Below, in pieces: positions 11,634 through 24,894 of a stretch of 64,000 bases of DNA. Origin of the DNA: Limnoperna fortunei (lineage: Eukaryota > Mollusca > Bivalvia > Mytilida > Modiolidae); NCBI GenBank assembly GCA_944474755.1, contig OX104111.1, positions 112,660,545 through 112,724,544 of the forward strand, in the 5' to 3' direction. The number at the start of each line of letters is the position of its first letter. Within the stretch, counting starts at the first letter, position 1. The position numbers were made by a program, and so were the translations under genes. Under the pieces are notes generated by a model that made no database searches, was not told the origin of the DNA, and worked only from the letters and a program-made list of their open reading frames with translations.

Positions 11634-11893
11634 TTTGTTTGTTTGAATGGTGTTTTAACGCCACTTTCAGCAATTTTTCAGCTATTTCATGGCGTCCAGT
11701 TTTTATTGGGGGAGGAAGCCGGAGTACCCGGAGAGAACCCCGACCTGCGGTAGGAAAACTGGCAATCCTTGTCAATTAAGATTGGAATCGAGTACACTCT
11801 GCCTGCAGTGAGAATCGAACCCACAATCTCAGTGTTGACAGACCACGTGATCAATAGTAGACGAACTACCTTGACCACTCGGCCACCGAGGAC
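11634..11893 (-). mobile_element. tRNA-derived SINE, copy 3, inside a minisatellite
   Basis: This is the reverse complement of the SINE family: the 3' end ('ggtgttttaacgccacttt') lies on the left and the tRNA-like head ('ggccaccgag') on the right. It interrupts the 30-bp array. Confidence 0.93.
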
Positions 11894-12440
11894 CCTACCT
11901 ACCAGGTAATATTGCCAATAGTTGGTATCTCTACCAGGTAATATTGATAATAGTAGGCACCTACCAGGTAATATTGACAATAGTTGGTATCTCTACCAGG
12001 TAATATTGACAATAGTTGGCACCTACCAGGTAATATTGACAATAGTTGGCACTTACCAGGTAATATTGACTATAGTTGGCACCTACCAGGTAATACTGAC
12101 AAAAGTAGGCACCTACCAGGTACATTGTAATATTGACAATAGTAGGCACCTACCAGGTAATATTGACAATAGTTGGCACCTACCGGGTAATATTGACAAT
12201 AGTTGGCACCTACCAGGTAATATTGACAATAGTAGGCACCTACCAGGTAATATTGACAATAGTTGGCACCTACCAGGTAATATTGACAATAGTTAGTATC
12301 TCTACCAGGTAATATTGACAATAGTAGGCACCTACCAGGTAATATTGACAATAGTAGGCACCTACCAGGTAATATTGACAATTGTTGGCACCTACCAGGT
12401 AATACTGACAAGTGTTGGCACCTACCAGGTAATACTGAGC
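11894..12440 (+). repeat. 30-bp minisatellite, right part
   Basis: About 18 copies of the unit seen left of the SINE. Some units carry 'tatctctacc' in place of 'cacctacc', and one has a short insertion ('tacattg') near 12121. Confidence 0.93.
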
Positions 12441-13391
12441 ATCAAGGTTTATTCCAGTTCCATCAATTTCAAAGATTTTTATTCAATATTTTTGTTTGTA
12501 AATTATTATGCACAATTTACATATTACCAGGAAATAAAATATTTGTGCTTTCTATATAAGGTCGTTAACCTGAAGTACTTATGTTTTACGTTTACTTGCA
12601 CCATGACATTTTCGTTCACTTGCTTTGTGAAATAACAAGGGACCATAGTGCATTCTGGTATTTTTTATGTAATACTTTTCTTTCTTTTAATCATGTCCAA
12701 GTTTTTCTGTAAATTGATTCTGGATATTATTTTCCTATATTCCTGAAATTATCTACAACAGAAAAGGCAAACATTAAAACAAATAAACAAATACACACGT
12801 GGTAAACCACAATGAACGCGTTTTCGTATATACTTAAGTAAACTCTCATTAACATGTAAGTACTTTATGCTAAAACAAGTTATGTTATAGTTTGAACGAA
12901 AATAATTTGAATCAGTAGAAATAAGGTACGCTGTTTTTATTTAATTTTACTTAATATCAAATAATTCAAATAAATAATTCTAAAGATGTTTGTCTCGATC
13001 ACACAGACGCATATATAATTGAGTCTTGGATCACGTTATTGTAATTTCGCTACCAATAGGTGGAGACAAAATATTCATTCTATTTTAGGGCACTATTTTG
13101 TAGACCAGGAATCACGTAAACATGTCTACACTTAAAAATGACGTCACGGTGTGCTTCTCTCTTGATTGTGCATAACAATAATAATTGTTTAATTAACTGA
13201 TAAAGTAATATTTAAATAAAAAAATATTCAAATGTAGACTTTAGTACAACTTTTTTTACAGTTCTTGGTATGAACGGAAGTAGATTTTTAGACAGTAAAA
13301 ATATCATCCAATCAAAACCTTCAGCCAATTTAGGGCGCGTAATGGTAACGAGACAAATGCAATTAAAGCGTCTGGATGATCGAGACTATAA
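12441..13391. other. Intergenic, nothing recognised
   Basis: AT-rich single-copy sequence with no supported exon. The 106-codon plus-strand frame that runs into this stretch (12315-12635) starts inside the minisatellite and is not credible. Confidence 0.5.
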
Positions 13392-13430
13392 CGATGTCTG
13401 AATTCGCCGGAAAGATGTCTAAATACGCGG
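13392..13430 (+). repeat. Isolated fragment of the ~20-bp degenerate repeat
   Basis: Two units ('gatgtctgaattcgc', 'gatgtctaaatacgc') match the array that begins at about 14930. About 1.5 kb of unrelated sequence separates them. Confidence 0.6.
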
Positions 13431-13574
13431 AAAGATTAGATATTGGATGTTATATCGAATTTTTCGCTCACCAGCATTCCTCGCCAAAAAATTATTGTTG
13501 TATAGATATGCATCCACCTTTTACCAAATTTACCATTTGACAAAATGAATTATGATCTATACAATAATATACAA

Positions 13575-13775
13575 TTACTGATTTTAATATAAATGCTAAC
13601 TGGATTTCTCGAGCGGAAAAATGTAATGTTATACAATTAATGACTTTGATATAGGTCGCTTTCAAGGTTTTTCAACCAGAGAAAATGAAATGTAATATTC
13701 ACCTAGCCGCTCAGCGAGGTGAATATACATTTTTGAGGACTAGGAAATCCTGATAGCGACCGTATGTCAGTCTTA
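13575..13775. mobile_element. Foldback (palindromic) repeat, copy A
   Basis: At 13644-13770 two arms run from 'tgactttgatat' to 'attcacct' and back from 'aggtgaat' to 'gtatgtcagt', pairing imperfectly around a centre near 13710 ('agccgctcagcg'). A second left arm, 'actgattttaatat', begins near 13575. No protein is encoded. It resembles a small MITE or foldback element. Confidence 0.65.
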
Positions 13776-14029
13776 TATTGTTTTATTACATGAATAAAGT
13801 CACCATCTTCCTTGATCAGAAAAAACATAGGATGCTTACATTTTGTAATTGTTGTAATGCTGGTTACCTTTAATATTTTTAATACTACATTTTGTGCTGA
13901 TTTGCTGATAATACTAAAATTCCAGTTTCATTACATTTCAAATATTAGGATTAGTATAAACACAAAAAATCAATAATTTTATTCATATATTTTTTAAAGT
14001 ATATTTTATAATTACAGATGTGATTTAAA

Positions 14030-14107
14030 CCAAGCCGTTAGGCGAGATTAATATACATTTTTGAGGGATGAGAAATACCAACAGCAACCGCATATTAAAG
14101 TCAGTAA
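14030..14107 (+). mobile_element. Foldback repeat, half copy B
   Basis: This matches only the right arm of copy A: 'agccgttaggcgagattaa', then 'atacatttttgag', then a terminal 'attaaagtcagt'. Confidence 0.65.
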
Positions 14108-14596
14108 CTAGTAGTAAATCTATTAGCAGCAGACGCGTTAATTGTTGTTAAAAAAAAATGATTTCTGTGTTACAAACGCGAACATGAATCAGATCAGGAA
14201 AAAGGTCAATATTGGATTCCGTTTGACCGCTTGTGCAGCGGAACTGCGTGTTTCTACAGCGGACAAAAATGATCATATTTTGATACAATTTCAGTATTGT
14301 TGCGTTTTATCATACCCGAAAGAAGTGTTAAGACCATCAAAAATACGCCTTCATGTAATAATGCTATTTATACACATGAATAGAAATTGGGTGTTTTGAT
14401 TGGTCTAAAAAACTACTTTCGTGCCATGATAAATCCCAACAGTAGTAAAATTTCATCAAATATGGCTACTTCAGATCTTATTCATGAACGCTTCTGTAAC
14501 ACAAAAGTCTTTCCAACAACAATGTACGCGTTTGCTGCTGATAGATTTCTGCGACAGACGAGGAATTTTCAGCTTTATTCATGTTATAAAACAGTT

Positions 14597-14730
14597 ACTG
14601 ACTTTGATATGTGGACGACATCGGGATTTCTCAGCCCGCAAAATAGGATATTCACCTCGCTAAGCGGCTATAGCCAAATATTATATTTTTTCTGCTTGAT
14701 AAATACAGATAGCGATATATCAAAGTCAGT
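14597..14730. mobile_element. Foldback repeat, copy C with 14-bp perfect TIRs
   Basis: The ends are 'actgactttgatat' (14597-14610) and its reverse complement (14717-14730). The inner arms carry 'gggatttctcagcccgc' and 'ttcacctcgctaagcggc', shared with copies A and B. The element is 134 bp. An overlapping 156-codon frame (14387-14857) is incidental. Confidence 0.75.
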
Positions 14731-14929
14731 TATTTTCTATTATCAATTGGACGGAGTGAATATCAAAAATAATAGTTTTCGTGTCGCCAAACGCATCAGA
14801 TTAAACTCATTCATAGAACAATTTTCGCACACTCGTTTAATAAGAAAAATCAGCTAAGTTGTGCGGCACTCGTGCAATCATATTTTTATGTTCACTCCGC
14901 CCATTTTAGTATTCTATAGTTCGTTGTAA

Positions 14930-15740
14930 AATTGTCTGAACTTGCTGTCCTCATTCCTTTAAAGATGTTATAATTGGCTGTTTAGAAATTTCGTTGTCAA
15001 TAGTTTTACCTCGCTGTAAAGATGTCTAAATTCAGTTATATAGTTGTCATATTTCGCCGTAAAGTTTGTTATTTTGTTAGTTGTTAATTTGTTATCATAA
15101 AATCCTAATTGGCCGTATCGATATCTTAATTCGGGGTAAATATATCTTACTTCGCTGTAAAGATGTATTCATTCGTATAAAAAATGTCTAAATTCGATAT
15201 ATGTCTTAAATTGTGCAAAGATGTCTTAATTCGTGAAAAGGATGTCCTATTTCGTTGTAAATTATTTAATTCGTGATAAGGATGTCCTAATTCGTTATAA
15301 AGATGTCTTAATTCGTGATAAGGATGTCATATTTAGCTGTAAAGATGTCTTAATTCGTTATAAGGATGCCTATTTTGTTGTAAAAATGTCTTAATTCGTT
15401 ATAAGGATGCATATTTTGTGGTAAAAATGTCTTAATTCGTTATAAGGATGCCTATTTTGTTATAAAACTGTCTTAATTCGTTAAAAGGATGCCTATTGTC
15501 TTGTAAAAATGTCTTATTTCGTTATAAGGATGCCTATTTTGTTTTAAAAAATGTCTTAATTCGTAATAAGGGTGTCCTTAGTTTTCTTATAAAGATGTCT
15601 CAATTCGCGATAAAGATGTCCTATTTAGTTGTAAATATGTCTTAATTCGTTATAAGGATGCTATTTTCGTTGTAAAAATGTCTTAATTCGTGATAAGGCT
15701 GTCCTTTTTCGTTATAAAGCTGTCCTAATTCGTAAGATTA
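14930..15740 (+). repeat. Degenerate ~20-bp tandem repeat
   Basis: Roughly 40 diverged units of the form 'ttcgttataaagatgtctta', alternating with 'aaggatgcctatt' variants. Many small indels suggest an old array. Confidence 0.85.
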
Positions 15741-16816
15741 ACAATGTAAGATAATAAAACCAGATATGACGGTCGCCTATTTCTGAACTAGGATATTTTG
15801 TCTGAAAGTTTAGACTGAATTAAATCCTTAAATTTCATTACCTTCTAGATTTTGAGGTTTCAAATTTGGAATGACTTCCGTAATTTATCTAATGTAGGTA
15901 TAAAATAGGTTTCTCATAGCTCAACGATACTTGGTGTATAAATGAGAGGGAAACAATTAGGAGGCCGTTGTCAATTTGTCTGTTTACCAACAAAAATGAG
16001 TCAAAGTAATGTCGTTGTTTTTACTTACATTCCATTTTAACACAACTGAGCAGTCCTTGGTCTACAAAGAACACAGATGTATTTCAACATTTTAAAACAA
16101 AAATACTACTAATACAGCAGAAATGAAGCCAGCTTATTCGCATTCAAATTCAGAACAAAGATGTTCTTGTGACGACCCTATTGACTATGGGCATATGAAC
16201 ATATGATATCTGAGGTTTTTGAAACAATACTACCCATCAAAGGGTATCTGAACCTAGAAATCAGCATTGCGTATCTAAAAGTGAACATTCGTGTGGGAAA
16301 ATTGCTTGGAAACCGACTGAACAACTACTTAAGTGAAACGACAATTATGTTCAGACAAACATCATCAAAAAAGCCCAAAATAATGTAGCTTCTTTAATTG
16401 ATTTTTACCTTCCAGATTATTATTGTAGCTTTAATTGCCGATTTCTGGTACAGATGACCGAGGACAGATGAGCTCCTGCGAATAAGTCAAATCCACCAAT
16501 AGAAAGACTACCTATAAACCTCGGGTACATGTCATAAGGTATCAGAACATAGAGTTATAACCATTTAAAGGGTACGGCGTATTTGTTTTTTGATCCTCAA
16601 AATAAGTTGTTGCTGATTTTATTTTGACTTTTTGTGTAGTTCACGAATGCAAGAAATCTATTTGATATTTACCAGATTCGGTTTGTTCGTCGCATTTTTC
16701 AATAAATTTTCCATCTGCAAAAAATAAAACAAAAGAAAGGCAACAAAAGTTTAAAATCCAGACGTCTGTGTTAAAGATCAAGAACAATTCATACATTAAT
16801 TTAAGCGGAGTCAGCA
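15741..16816. other. Low-copy sequence, no certain gene
   Basis: Mostly single-copy and AT-rich. Contains one exon-like segment on the minus strand (16673-16714), listed separately. Confidence 0.5.
16673..16714 (-). other. Candidate 42-nt exon (unproven)
   Basis: Read on the minus strand, a strong acceptor ('ttttattttttgcag') precedes 42 bases and a 'gtaaatatc' donor follows. In the frame entered with one base it reads (D)GKFIEKCDEQTES and leaves one base, so it is phase-symmetric and would fit the signal-peptide-like exon at 41527-41581. A phase-0 reading is also open, so the frame is not decided. No family is recognised. Confidence 0.25.
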
Positions 16817-19800
16817 TATGTTCGAACTCATCTTTCTCTATGGAATTACTGCCAACCGAGGCATTAGCTATCTCTACGGAAGTACTGCCAACCGCAGCAT
16901 TAGCTATCTCTACGGAAGTACTGCCAACCGCAGCATTAGCTATCTCTACGGAATTATTGCCAACCGCAGCATTAGCTATCTCTACTGAATTATTGCCAAC
17001 CTCAGCATTAAATCATATCTATCTCTACTGAATCACTGCCAACCACAGCATTCGAACACATCTATCTCTACGGAATTATTGACAACCACAGCATTCGAAC
17101 ACATCTATCTCTACTGAATTATTGCCAACCTCAGCATTAAATCATATCTATCTCTACTGAATCACTGCCAACCACAGCATTCGAACACATCTATCTCTAT
17201 GGAATTATTGACAACCACAGCATTCGAACACATTTATCTCTATGGAATTATTGACAACCACAGCATTCGAACACATTTATCTCTATGGAATTATTGACAA
17301 CCGCAGCATTCGAACACATCTATCTCTATGGAATTATTGACAACCACAGCATTCGAACACATTTATCTCTATGGAATTATTGACAACCACAGCATTCGAA
17401 CACATTTATCTCTATGGAATTATTGACAACCGCAGCATTCGAACACATTTATCTCTATGGAATTATTGACAACCACAGCATTCGAACACATTTATCTCTA
17501 TGGAATTATTGACAACCACAGCATTCGAACACATTTATCTCTATGGAATTATTGACAACCACAGCAGACGAACACATTTATCTCTATGGAATTATTGACA
17601 ACCACAGCATTCGAACACATCTATCTCTATGGAATTATTGACAACCACAGCATTCGAACACATTTATCTCTATGGAATTATTGACAACCACAGCATTCGA
17701 ACACATTTATCTCTATGGAATTATTGACAACCACAGCATTCGAACACATCTATCTCTATGGAATTATTGACAACCACAGCATTCGAACACATTTATCTCT
17801 ATGGAATTATTGACAACCACAGCATTCGAACACATTTATCTCTATGGAATTATAGACAACCACAGCATTCGAACACATCTATCTCTATGGAATTATTGCC
17901 AACCACAGCATTCGAACACATCTATCTCTATGGAAATATTGACAACCACAGCATTCGAACACATTTATCTCTGTGGAATTATTGACAACCGCAGCATTCG
18001 AACACATCTATCTCTATGGAAATATTGACAACCACAGCATTCGAACACATTTATCTCTATGGAAATATTGACAACCACAGCATTCGAACACATCTATCTC
18101 TATGGAATTATTGACAACCACAGCATTCGAACACATTTATCTCTATGGAAATATTGACAACCACAGCAGACGAACACATTTATCTCTGTGGAATTATTGA
18201 CAACCACAGCATTCGAACACATCTATCTCTATGGAATTATTGACAACCACAGCATTCGAACACATTTATCTCTATGGAATTATTGACAACCACAGCATTC
18301 GAACACATTTATCTCTATGGAATTATTGACAACCACAGCATTCGAACACATTTATCTCTATGGAATTATTGACAACCGCAGCATTCGAACACATTTATCT
18401 CTATGGAATTATTGACAACCACAGCATTCGAACACATCTATCTCTATGGAATTATTGACAACCACAGCAGACGAACACATTTATCTCTATGGAATTATTG
18501 ACAACCACAGCATTCGAACACATTTATCTCTACGGAATTATTGACAACCACAGCATTCGAACACATTTATCTCTATGGAATTATTGACAACCACAGCATT
18601 CGAACACATTTATCTCTATGGAATTATAGACAACCACAGCAGACGAACACATCTATCTCTATGGAAATATTGACAACCACAGCAGACGAACACATTTATC
18701 TCTGTGGAATTATTGACAACCACAGCACTCGAACACATCTATCTCTATGGAATTATTGACAACCACAGCATTCGAACACATTTATCTCTATGGAATTATT
18801 GACAACCACAGCATTCGAACACATCTATCTCTATGGAATTATTGACAACCACAGCAGACGAACACATTTATCTCTATGGAATTATTGACAACCACAGCAT
18901 TCGAACACATCTATCTCTATGGAATTATTGACAACCACAGCATTCGAACACATCTATCTCTATGGAATTATTGACAACCACAGCAGACGAACACATTTAT
19001 CTCTATGGAATTATTGACAACCACAGCATTCGAACACATCTATCTCTATGGAAATATTGACAACCACAGCAGACGAACAAATTTATCTCTGTGGAATTAT
19101 TGACAACCACAGCATTCGAACACATCTATCTCTATGGAATTATTGACAACCACAGCATTCGAACACATTTATCTCTATGGAATTATTGACAACCGCAGCA
19201 TTCGAACACATTTATCTCTATGGAATTATTGACAACCACAGCATTCGAACACATTTATCTCTATGGAATTATTGACAACCACAGCATTCGAACACATTTA
19301 TCTCTATGGAATTATTGACAACCACAGTATTCGAACACATCTATCTCTATGGAATTATTGACAACCACAGCATTCGAACACATTTATCTCTGTGGAATTA
19401 TTGACAACCACAGCATTCGAACACATCTATCTCTATGGAATTATTGACAACCACAGCATTCGAACACATTTATCTCTATGGAATTATTGACAACCACAGC
19501 ATTCGAACACATCTATCTCTATGGAATTATTGACAACCACAGCAGACGAACACATTTATCTCTATGGAATTATTGACAACCACAGCATTCGAACACATCT
19601 ATCTCTATGGAATTATTGACAACCACAGCATTCGAACACATCTATCTCTATGGAAATATTGACAACCACAGCAGACGAACACATTTATCTCTGTGGAATT
19701 ATTGACAACCACAGCATTCGAACACATCTATCTCTATGGAATTATTGACAACCACAGCATTCGAACACAGTTATCTCTATGGAATTATTGACAACCGCAG

Positions 19801-21630
19801 CATTCGAACACATTTATCTCTATGGAATTATTGACAACCACAGCATTCGAACACATTTATCTCTATGGAATTATTGACAACCACAGCATTCGAACACATT
19901 TATCTCTATGGAATTATTGACAACCACAGCAGACGAACACATTTATCTCTATGGAATTATTGACAACCACAGCATTCGAACACATCTATCTCTATGGAAT
20001 TATTGACAACCACAGCAGACGAACACATTTATCTTTATGGAATTATTGACAACCACAGCATTCGAACACATTTATCTCTATGGAAATATTGACAACCACA
20101 GCATTCGAACACATTTATCTCTATGGAATTATTGACAACCACAGCATTCGAACACATTTATCTCTATGGAATTATTGACAACCACAGCAGACGAACACAT
20201 TTATCTCTGTGGAATTATTGACAAACACAGCATTCGAACACATTTATCTCTACGGAATTATTGACAAACACAGCATTCGAACACATTTATCTCTACGGAA
20301 TTATTGACAAACACAGCATTCGAACACATTTATCTCTATGGAATTATTGACAACCACAGCATTCGAACACATCTATCTCTACTGAATCACTGCCAACCAC
20401 AGCATTCGAACACATTTATCTCTATGGAATTATTGACAACCACAGCATTCGAACACATTTATCTCTGTGGAATTATTGACAAACACAGCATTCGAACACA
20501 TTTATCTCTACGGAATTATTGACAAACACAGCATTCGAACACATCTATCTCTATGGAATTATTGACAACCACAGCATTCGAACACATTTATCTCTATGGA
20601 AATATTGACAACCACAGCATTCGAACACATTTATCTCTACGGAATTATTGACAACCGCAGCATTCGAACACATCTATCTCTATGGAATTATTGACAACCA
20701 CAGCATTCGAACACATTTATCTCTATGGAATTATTGACAACCACAGCATTCGAACACATTTATCTCTATGGAATTATAGACAACCACAGCATTCGAACAC
20801 ATCTATCTCTATGGAAATATTGACAACCACAGCAGACGAACACATTTATCTCTGTGGAATTATTGACAACCACAGCATTCGAACACATCTATCTCTATGG
20901 AATTATTGACAACCACAGCATTCGAACACATCTATCTCTATGGAATTATTGACAACCACAGCATTCGAACACATTTATCTCTATGGAATTATTGACAACC
21001 ACAGCAGACGAACACATTTATCTCTATGGAATTATTGACAAACACAGCATTCGAACACATCTATCTCTATGGAATTATTGACAACCACAGCATTCGAACA
21101 CATTTATCTCTATGGAATTATTGACAACCACAGCATTCGAACACATTTATCTCTATGGAATTATTGACAACCACAGCATTCGAACACATTTATCTCTGTG
21201 GAATTATTGACAACCGCAGCATTCGAACACATCTATCTCTATGGAATTATTGACAACCACAGCATTCGAACACATCTATCTCTATGGAATTATTGACAAC
21301 CACAGCATTCGAACACATCTATCTCTATGGAATTATTGACAACCACAGCATTCGAACACATTTATCTCTATGGAATTATTGACAACCGCAGCATTCGAAC
21401 ACATTTATCTCTATGGAATTATTGACAACCACAGCATTCGAACACATCTATCTCTATGGAAATATTGACAACCACAGCATTCGAACACATTTATCTCTAT
21501 GGAAATATTGACAACCACAGCATTCGAACACATTTATCTCTATGGAATTATTGACAACCGCAGCATTCGAACACATCTATCTCTATGGAATTATTGACAA
21601 CCACAGCATTCGAACACATTTATCTCTATC
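16817..21630 (+). repeat. 43-bp satellite array
   Basis: About 110 copies of 'ttcgaacacatttatctcta' plus 'tggaattattgacaaccacagca'. The left edge (16840-17010) is made of 36-bp units ('attagctatctctacgg' with 'ctgccaaccgcagc') that lack 'tcgaacaca'. Variants ('cagacgaacac' for 'cattcgaacac', 'ctgtgg', 'ggaaatattg') recur in the same order, showing block-wise amplification. The unit length is not divisible by three, so only short frames of about 75 codons appear. Confidence 0.95.
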
Positions 21631-21844
21631 GAATTACGTAGACCTAAAGTAAGTCTAAGGTGTATAGCCTAGACATTTTGTTTCGATATATTGGAACAAG
21701 AAGACAGATATTTTCGTATATAAACATAAAGTTAATTGTTAAAACATTAAGTTATGTTTTCAAAGCTCTAGAATGATCAGTTCCTTCAGTGATCAAGTCA
21801 AAGAGACTTTGCAAACTAGAAATTCGTCGTTTTTACGTTGACCA

Positions 21845-21879
<35 letters not shown>

Positions 21880-23028
21880 AAACATATATTACACTAGAAA
21901 AACTGTGAGCGATGTTTACTACCCTCCGCTTTCCTATTTTCAAAACATTCAAAATATAAATCTGATCAAAATGTTAAATATTCTAATATGACGTCCTGCT
22001 TTAGCTATGTAAACAAAGCCGTGTCAAAATTCCAATAAGTTTAGTTCGCACATGCGTAAACTACGTGTTAAGTGTAAATGTAAAAACTGACTTACAAATG
22101 CCGTTTGTTATGTGTTATCCATAATTATCGTTATTGTTAATAATTTAGTTACTTTTAGTCTGAATTATGAGATTTATATGATTTAAACTACTCCCGATAC
22201 ATTATTTTTTTAACAATTCTACATTCGAATTAATATGACGTCACAATTAGAATTCCGACGTCATATTACGCTGAACTGAAAATTTCAAACTGGAACGATG
22301 CAATTTCGTTTAGATTTCTCAATATTTTTGTTTAAAAGGTACGTACATTCAATAAAATGACGAGAAAATATGTTTATGTCATTTTTATTTGCTTTAACAT
22401 ACTGTTTTGGGATATATCGTATTAGTTTCAAAAAAACAATATTACCACTGAAAGCGTCCTCTTAGAACCGCTTCGAAATTTTAAAACATTTGTTAGACAT
22501 ATTAGAATCGAAATAGATAAAATATTGACAAATATAAGGTCTGACCATGTTCTAATTCCTATAAAGCCCGCTCGCAATAATCTATTTCTTAATTAGGTCC
22601 CAATTGGGCTAAGTGACAAAGATTTTGTAAAAGTTTCATTAAATGTCATTCAATGGTGTAGGTAGAGTTGCGGATAAGAGATTGGTACCCCTTGATGTTA
22701 ATGCCAAAGTCCATGTTTGTTTATGGGAAACCCCTAAATCATTCCAATCAAAATGTAGAATATCAGGTTCACAATAGGACTATGTGACAAAGATTCTGTT
22801 AAATTTCATTCAGTAGTATAGGAGGAGAGTTGCGGACATCCCCATCACTAAATAATCGCTAGCGAGGGGTATTATAAAGTGATCAAGACCTGTTTACACA
22901 CAAATACCCCACATCCTAAAAAATCAGAATAGCAAAATCAGCCATTTTATTATATAAGATTTATAATCTAAAACTTGCCATCTTCGTTCGTACATAGTGT
23001 AGGACAAAGCGAGGGAATAAATGAATAG
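21631..23028. other. Low-copy sequence without recognised genes
   Basis: Contains an (ATT)n microsatellite and a diverged pair of repeats (22612-22676 and 22785-22838) sharing 'gtgacaaagatt' and 'gagttgcgga' about 170 bp apart. No exon-like open frame was identified. Confidence 0.5.
21849..21879. repeat. (ATT)n microsatellite
   Basis: About ten uninterrupted trinucleotides. Confidence 0.95.
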
Positions 23029-23387
23029 TACATGTAGGCCTACCCTGGATTTCAGCCAATTGGTGGCCTAAGGTAAAAATTACTCGTTCGATGAAATTTA
23101 AAGTCGACCAATGTTAACTTTATGGTTAAGGTAGCGGTGTAGGCTCTGTAAAAGCCAAACGTCCTTGAGTGTGACGGACTAGGGATTCTTACTCATAGGT
23201 ATAAATAACAAGTACATATAGGCCTATCCGGGTATGTGCGAATTTGTGGACTAAGGTACAAAAATTTGAAAAAAAACTCTATAAGAAATATAAAATTTAG
23301 TAAAATTCGGCCTATGTTGACATTATGGAAGGGAGAGGAAGCTCTTTTAAAATCAAATGGCATAATGTCTGGGACGGGTCTCGGGTT
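23029..23387 (+). repeat. Two diverged ~184-bp tandem copies
   Basis: 'acatgtaggcctaccctgg' at about 23029 and 'acatataggcctatccggg' at about 23213 begin parallel segments with 'ccaatgttaac'/'cctatgttgac' and 'taggtataa' in the same order. A third partial copy ('ctctcgacgaaatttcgac', 'ccaatgttaac') follows the 44-bp array at about 23885. A short 90-codon-scale frame on the minus strand here is incidental. Confidence 0.6.
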
Positions 23388-23880
23388 TCTGTCTCCTAGG
23401 TATAACTGAAGGGTATACATTCAGCACTACCTCTGTCTCCTAGGTACAACTGAAGGGTATACATTGAGCACTACCTCTGTCTCCTAAGTATAACTGAAGG
23501 GTATACATTCAGCACTACCTCTGTCTCCTACGTATAACTGAAGGGTATACATTCAGAACTACCTCTGTCTCCTACGTATAACTGAAGGGTATACATTCAG
23601 CACTACCTCTGTCTCCTACGTATAACTGAAGGGTATCCATTCAGCACTACCTCTGTCTCTCTCATACGTATAACTGAATGGTATACATTCAGCACTACCT
23701 CTGTCTCCTAGGTATAACTGAAGGGAATACATTCAGCACTACCTCTGTCTCCTACGTATAACTGAAGGGTATACATTCAGCACTACCTCTGTCTCATACG
23801 TATAACTGAAGGGTATACATTCAGCACTACCTCTGTCTCCTACGTATAACTGAAGGGTATACATTCAGCACTACCTCTAT
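23388..23880 (+). repeat. 44-bp minisatellite
   Basis: About 11 copies of 'ctgtctcctaggtataactg' plus 'aagggtatacattcagcactacct'. It expands a segment of the surrounding 184-bp repeat. Confidence 0.93.
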
Positions 23881-24117
23881 TTCGAACAGATTTGTGACCT
23901 TTGGTAAAATAAACTCTCGACGAAATTTCGACGACTACCAATGTTAACCCAATAGCATAATATAATACTGGTATTTACCTGTACAAAGGGCAATACATTC
24001 TACTACTGTCATGTCAATTTCTAAAAACAAAACAAAATAAACAAAAAAACCAATAATCCATTGGAAATTGGTTCATAACAAAATAAAGCAGAAAACTGGT
24101 AAAAAGTAAACAATAAA

Positions 24118-24209
24118 CGAATGATGTGCGGTCCTGACAGTGAGTATGAAATGATGTGCGGTCCTGACAGTGAGTATGAAATGATGTGCGGTCCTGACAG
24201 TGAGTATGA
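24118..24209 (+). repeat. 30-bp repeat, three identical copies
   Basis: Three perfect tandem units of 'aatgatgtgcggtcctgaca' plus 'gtgagtatga'. Confidence 0.95.
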
Positions 24210-24289
24210 AGTAGAATATGTATTGATTAGTTGATTTAATGTTTGCATTACGTCCCCCGTGCAATATTGCAGCTATATGCAGGACAAGA

Positions 24290-24865
24290 AAAAGATACAC
24301 GAAATACGCAATGGACAGCTTGCACGTTATACGTATTACATAGCAAGTACCAAAAACGTATTAGACATAGTTTACGTAATACGCATTAGAAATTGTTCAC
24401 GGAATGCACATTCGACGTCGTGTACAAAATACGCATTTTACATTATCTACGAAATACGTATTAGAGCATTACACAAATTTTCATCATTTAAAAATTACGC
24501 ATTAGGCATCGTTTACGAAATACACTTTAGACATCGTGTACAAAATACGCATTATACATGATGAAGGAAATACGCATTAGACATAATCTAGAAAATACGC
24601 ATTAGAAGTCATGTAAAAATACGAATTAGACGTCATCTACAAAATACGCATTACGCATTATGTACGAAATAATCATTAGGCATCATGTACGTACGAATAC
24701 GCATCAGACATTATGTACGAAATTCGCATTAGACATTGTGTACGAAATTCGCATAAGACATGTACAAAATACATATAATATATAAAATACGAAATACGTA
24801 TTAGACAAGATCAGCAAAATAGCAATCGATACCATGTACGAAATACACATAAGACGTTGAGAAAG
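24290..24865 (+). repeat. Degenerate ~24-bp repeat
   Basis: About 20 diverged units around 'tacgaaatacgcattagaca'. The array is old and lies just before the sharp 39-bp array. Confidence 0.8.
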
Positions 24866-24894
24866 AAATATTATAGAGAGCGGTCTAGAGCACT

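Noticed and set aside
14387..14857. 156-codon plus-strand frame
   Set aside because: It runs across a foldback element and has no recognisable domain or splice signals.
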